Origin: JAMCZU01 sp964479405 | GTDB lineage: Bacteria > Patescibacteriota > UBA1384 > UBA12157 > JAENIV01 | Length of the DNA stretch: 20,512 bases | Assembly (NCBI GenBank): GCA_964479405.1 | Contig: CAYZMA010000018.1 | Span: 1 to 20,512 of the forward strand | Reading direction: 5' to 3' | Shown: positions 20,192-20,512 of the stretch, one piece after another | How positions within the stretch are numbered: the stretch's first letter is position 1 | Layout: every line of letters starts with the position of its first letter | Program-made: the position numbers and the translations under genes | The notes under the pieces: model-generated | What the model was told of the DNA's origin: nothing | Database searches by the model: none | The model's input: the letters and a program-made list of their open reading frames with translations, nothing else

Positions 20192-20274
20192 TATCAAAAA
20201 TACTATTTTCCATTATTCCTCCTTTATTAATAATAGCATAATTACTCAATTAACGATTAACGATTAGAAGTTGG

Positions 20275-20298
20275 CGGGACACTCGGGTCTGGAACCTT
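20275..20298 (-). repeat. 24-bp direct repeat, right copy
   Basis: CGGGACACTCGGGTCTGGAA then CCTT, one mismatch from 19534-19557. A short tandem AACGATTAACGATTA lies just left of it (20252-20267). Confidence 0.7.
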
Positions 20299-20323
20299 GA
20301 TCAGCCCTTTATATCTTTTCTGA

Positions 20324-20512
20324 CTACAAATCCAATTTATCCACCCATTTGGGATACTTTACCCGATCGGCTTTATCATATTGCGGCCAGTAAGGTTTAA
20401 TATCGATAATAGGCGTCCCGTCTAAAATATCAAGCCCTTGAACTATTATTTGATTATCCTTTTGCTCCAATAATTTCACTGTGGTAATGCCAATCGGATT
20501 TGGCCTTTGCGG
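20324..20512 (-). CDS. trmO: 3' end of tRNA (t6A37) N6-methyltransferase, partial
   Basis: The last 62 codons of a minus-strand gene whose start is beyond the window; the frame is open to the edge and ends at TAG (20324-20326). The fragment has the TrmO/TsaA signatures RPNPIGITTVKLLE and GLDILDGTPIIDIKPYWPQY, followed by a charged tail (KYPKWVDKLDL). TrmO methylates the threonylcarbamoyl-A37 of tRNA-Thr with S-adenosylmethionine. With only the C-terminal part visible, the catalytic core cannot be checked. The direct repeat at 20275 lies just past its stop. Confidence 0.85.
   Translation of the reverse strand, partial: PQRPNPIGITTVKLLEQKDNQIIVQGLDILDGTPIIDIKPYWPQYDKADRVKYPKWVDKLDL

Overview
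The window reads as a metagenome-assembled scaffold, with two N-runs, from an AT-rich bacterium. It is most likely a member of the Candidate Phyla Radiation (Patescibacteria). This is inferred from the tandem two-helix 'T4SS pilin'-type genes, the short ComF and PilB genes, the small Hsp20 and the dense REP-like intergenic palindromes. No marker gene in the window fixes the lineage. TGA works as a stop codon in several genes, so the Gracilibacteria/SR1 code is not in use.

Left arm (about 0.1-8.4 kb, minus strand). Reading in the direction of transcription: a Fic-domain AMPylase, a secreted lysozyme-like wall enzyme, a GT4 glycosyltransferase, a polytopic membrane protein (possibly GT-C), a ComF-type phosphoribosyltransferase, a nucleotide-sugar dehydrogenase, a TIM-barrel protein and a hypothetical protein. 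Glycosyltransferases, NDP-sugar dehydrogenase and (on the other side) GalU point to surface-polysaccharide synthesis. Promoters with good -35/-10 boxes precede several transcription units. At three of them the predicted start site falls on or within about 2 nt of the start codon, suggesting leaderless mRNAs.

Centre (8.6-13.7 kb, plus strand). Hsp20 and GalU are followed by a membrane-anchored family 1 solute-binding protein. It runs directly into four small pilin-like genes, one of them a chimera of signal peptide, beta-rich domain, Asn/Thr linker and pilin core. A strong terminator closes the cluster. Both N-runs lie in this region. One hides an artefactual duplication inside galU, and the other has the wrong length and breaks the reading frame of the chimeric pilin.

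Right centre (13.7-17.2 kb, minus strand). This holds an M48 metalloprotease fused to a CsgG-like domain, visibly richer in G+C than its neighbours and preceded by a structured leader of about 170 nt with a possible upstream ORF. A PilB/GspE-type assembly ATPase follows and could power the pilin genes.

Right arm (17.2-20.5 kb). This is an accessory, partly decayed region: a frameshifted zinc-ribbon-like gene, a small HEWGH metallopeptidase, a two-helix membrane protein, an ORF6N-domain gene broken by a 57-bp insert and then cut at a copied gene-end/terminator cassette, a nucleotidyltransferase-fold gene between 24-bp direct repeats, and the 3' end of trmO running off the window. No tRNA, rRNA or CRISPR array was seen. 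The most unusual points are the likely AUC start codon in a TAATC stop-start overlap, the leaderless promoters, the M48-CsgG fusion with its leader, and the mosaic ORF6N/terminator junction.
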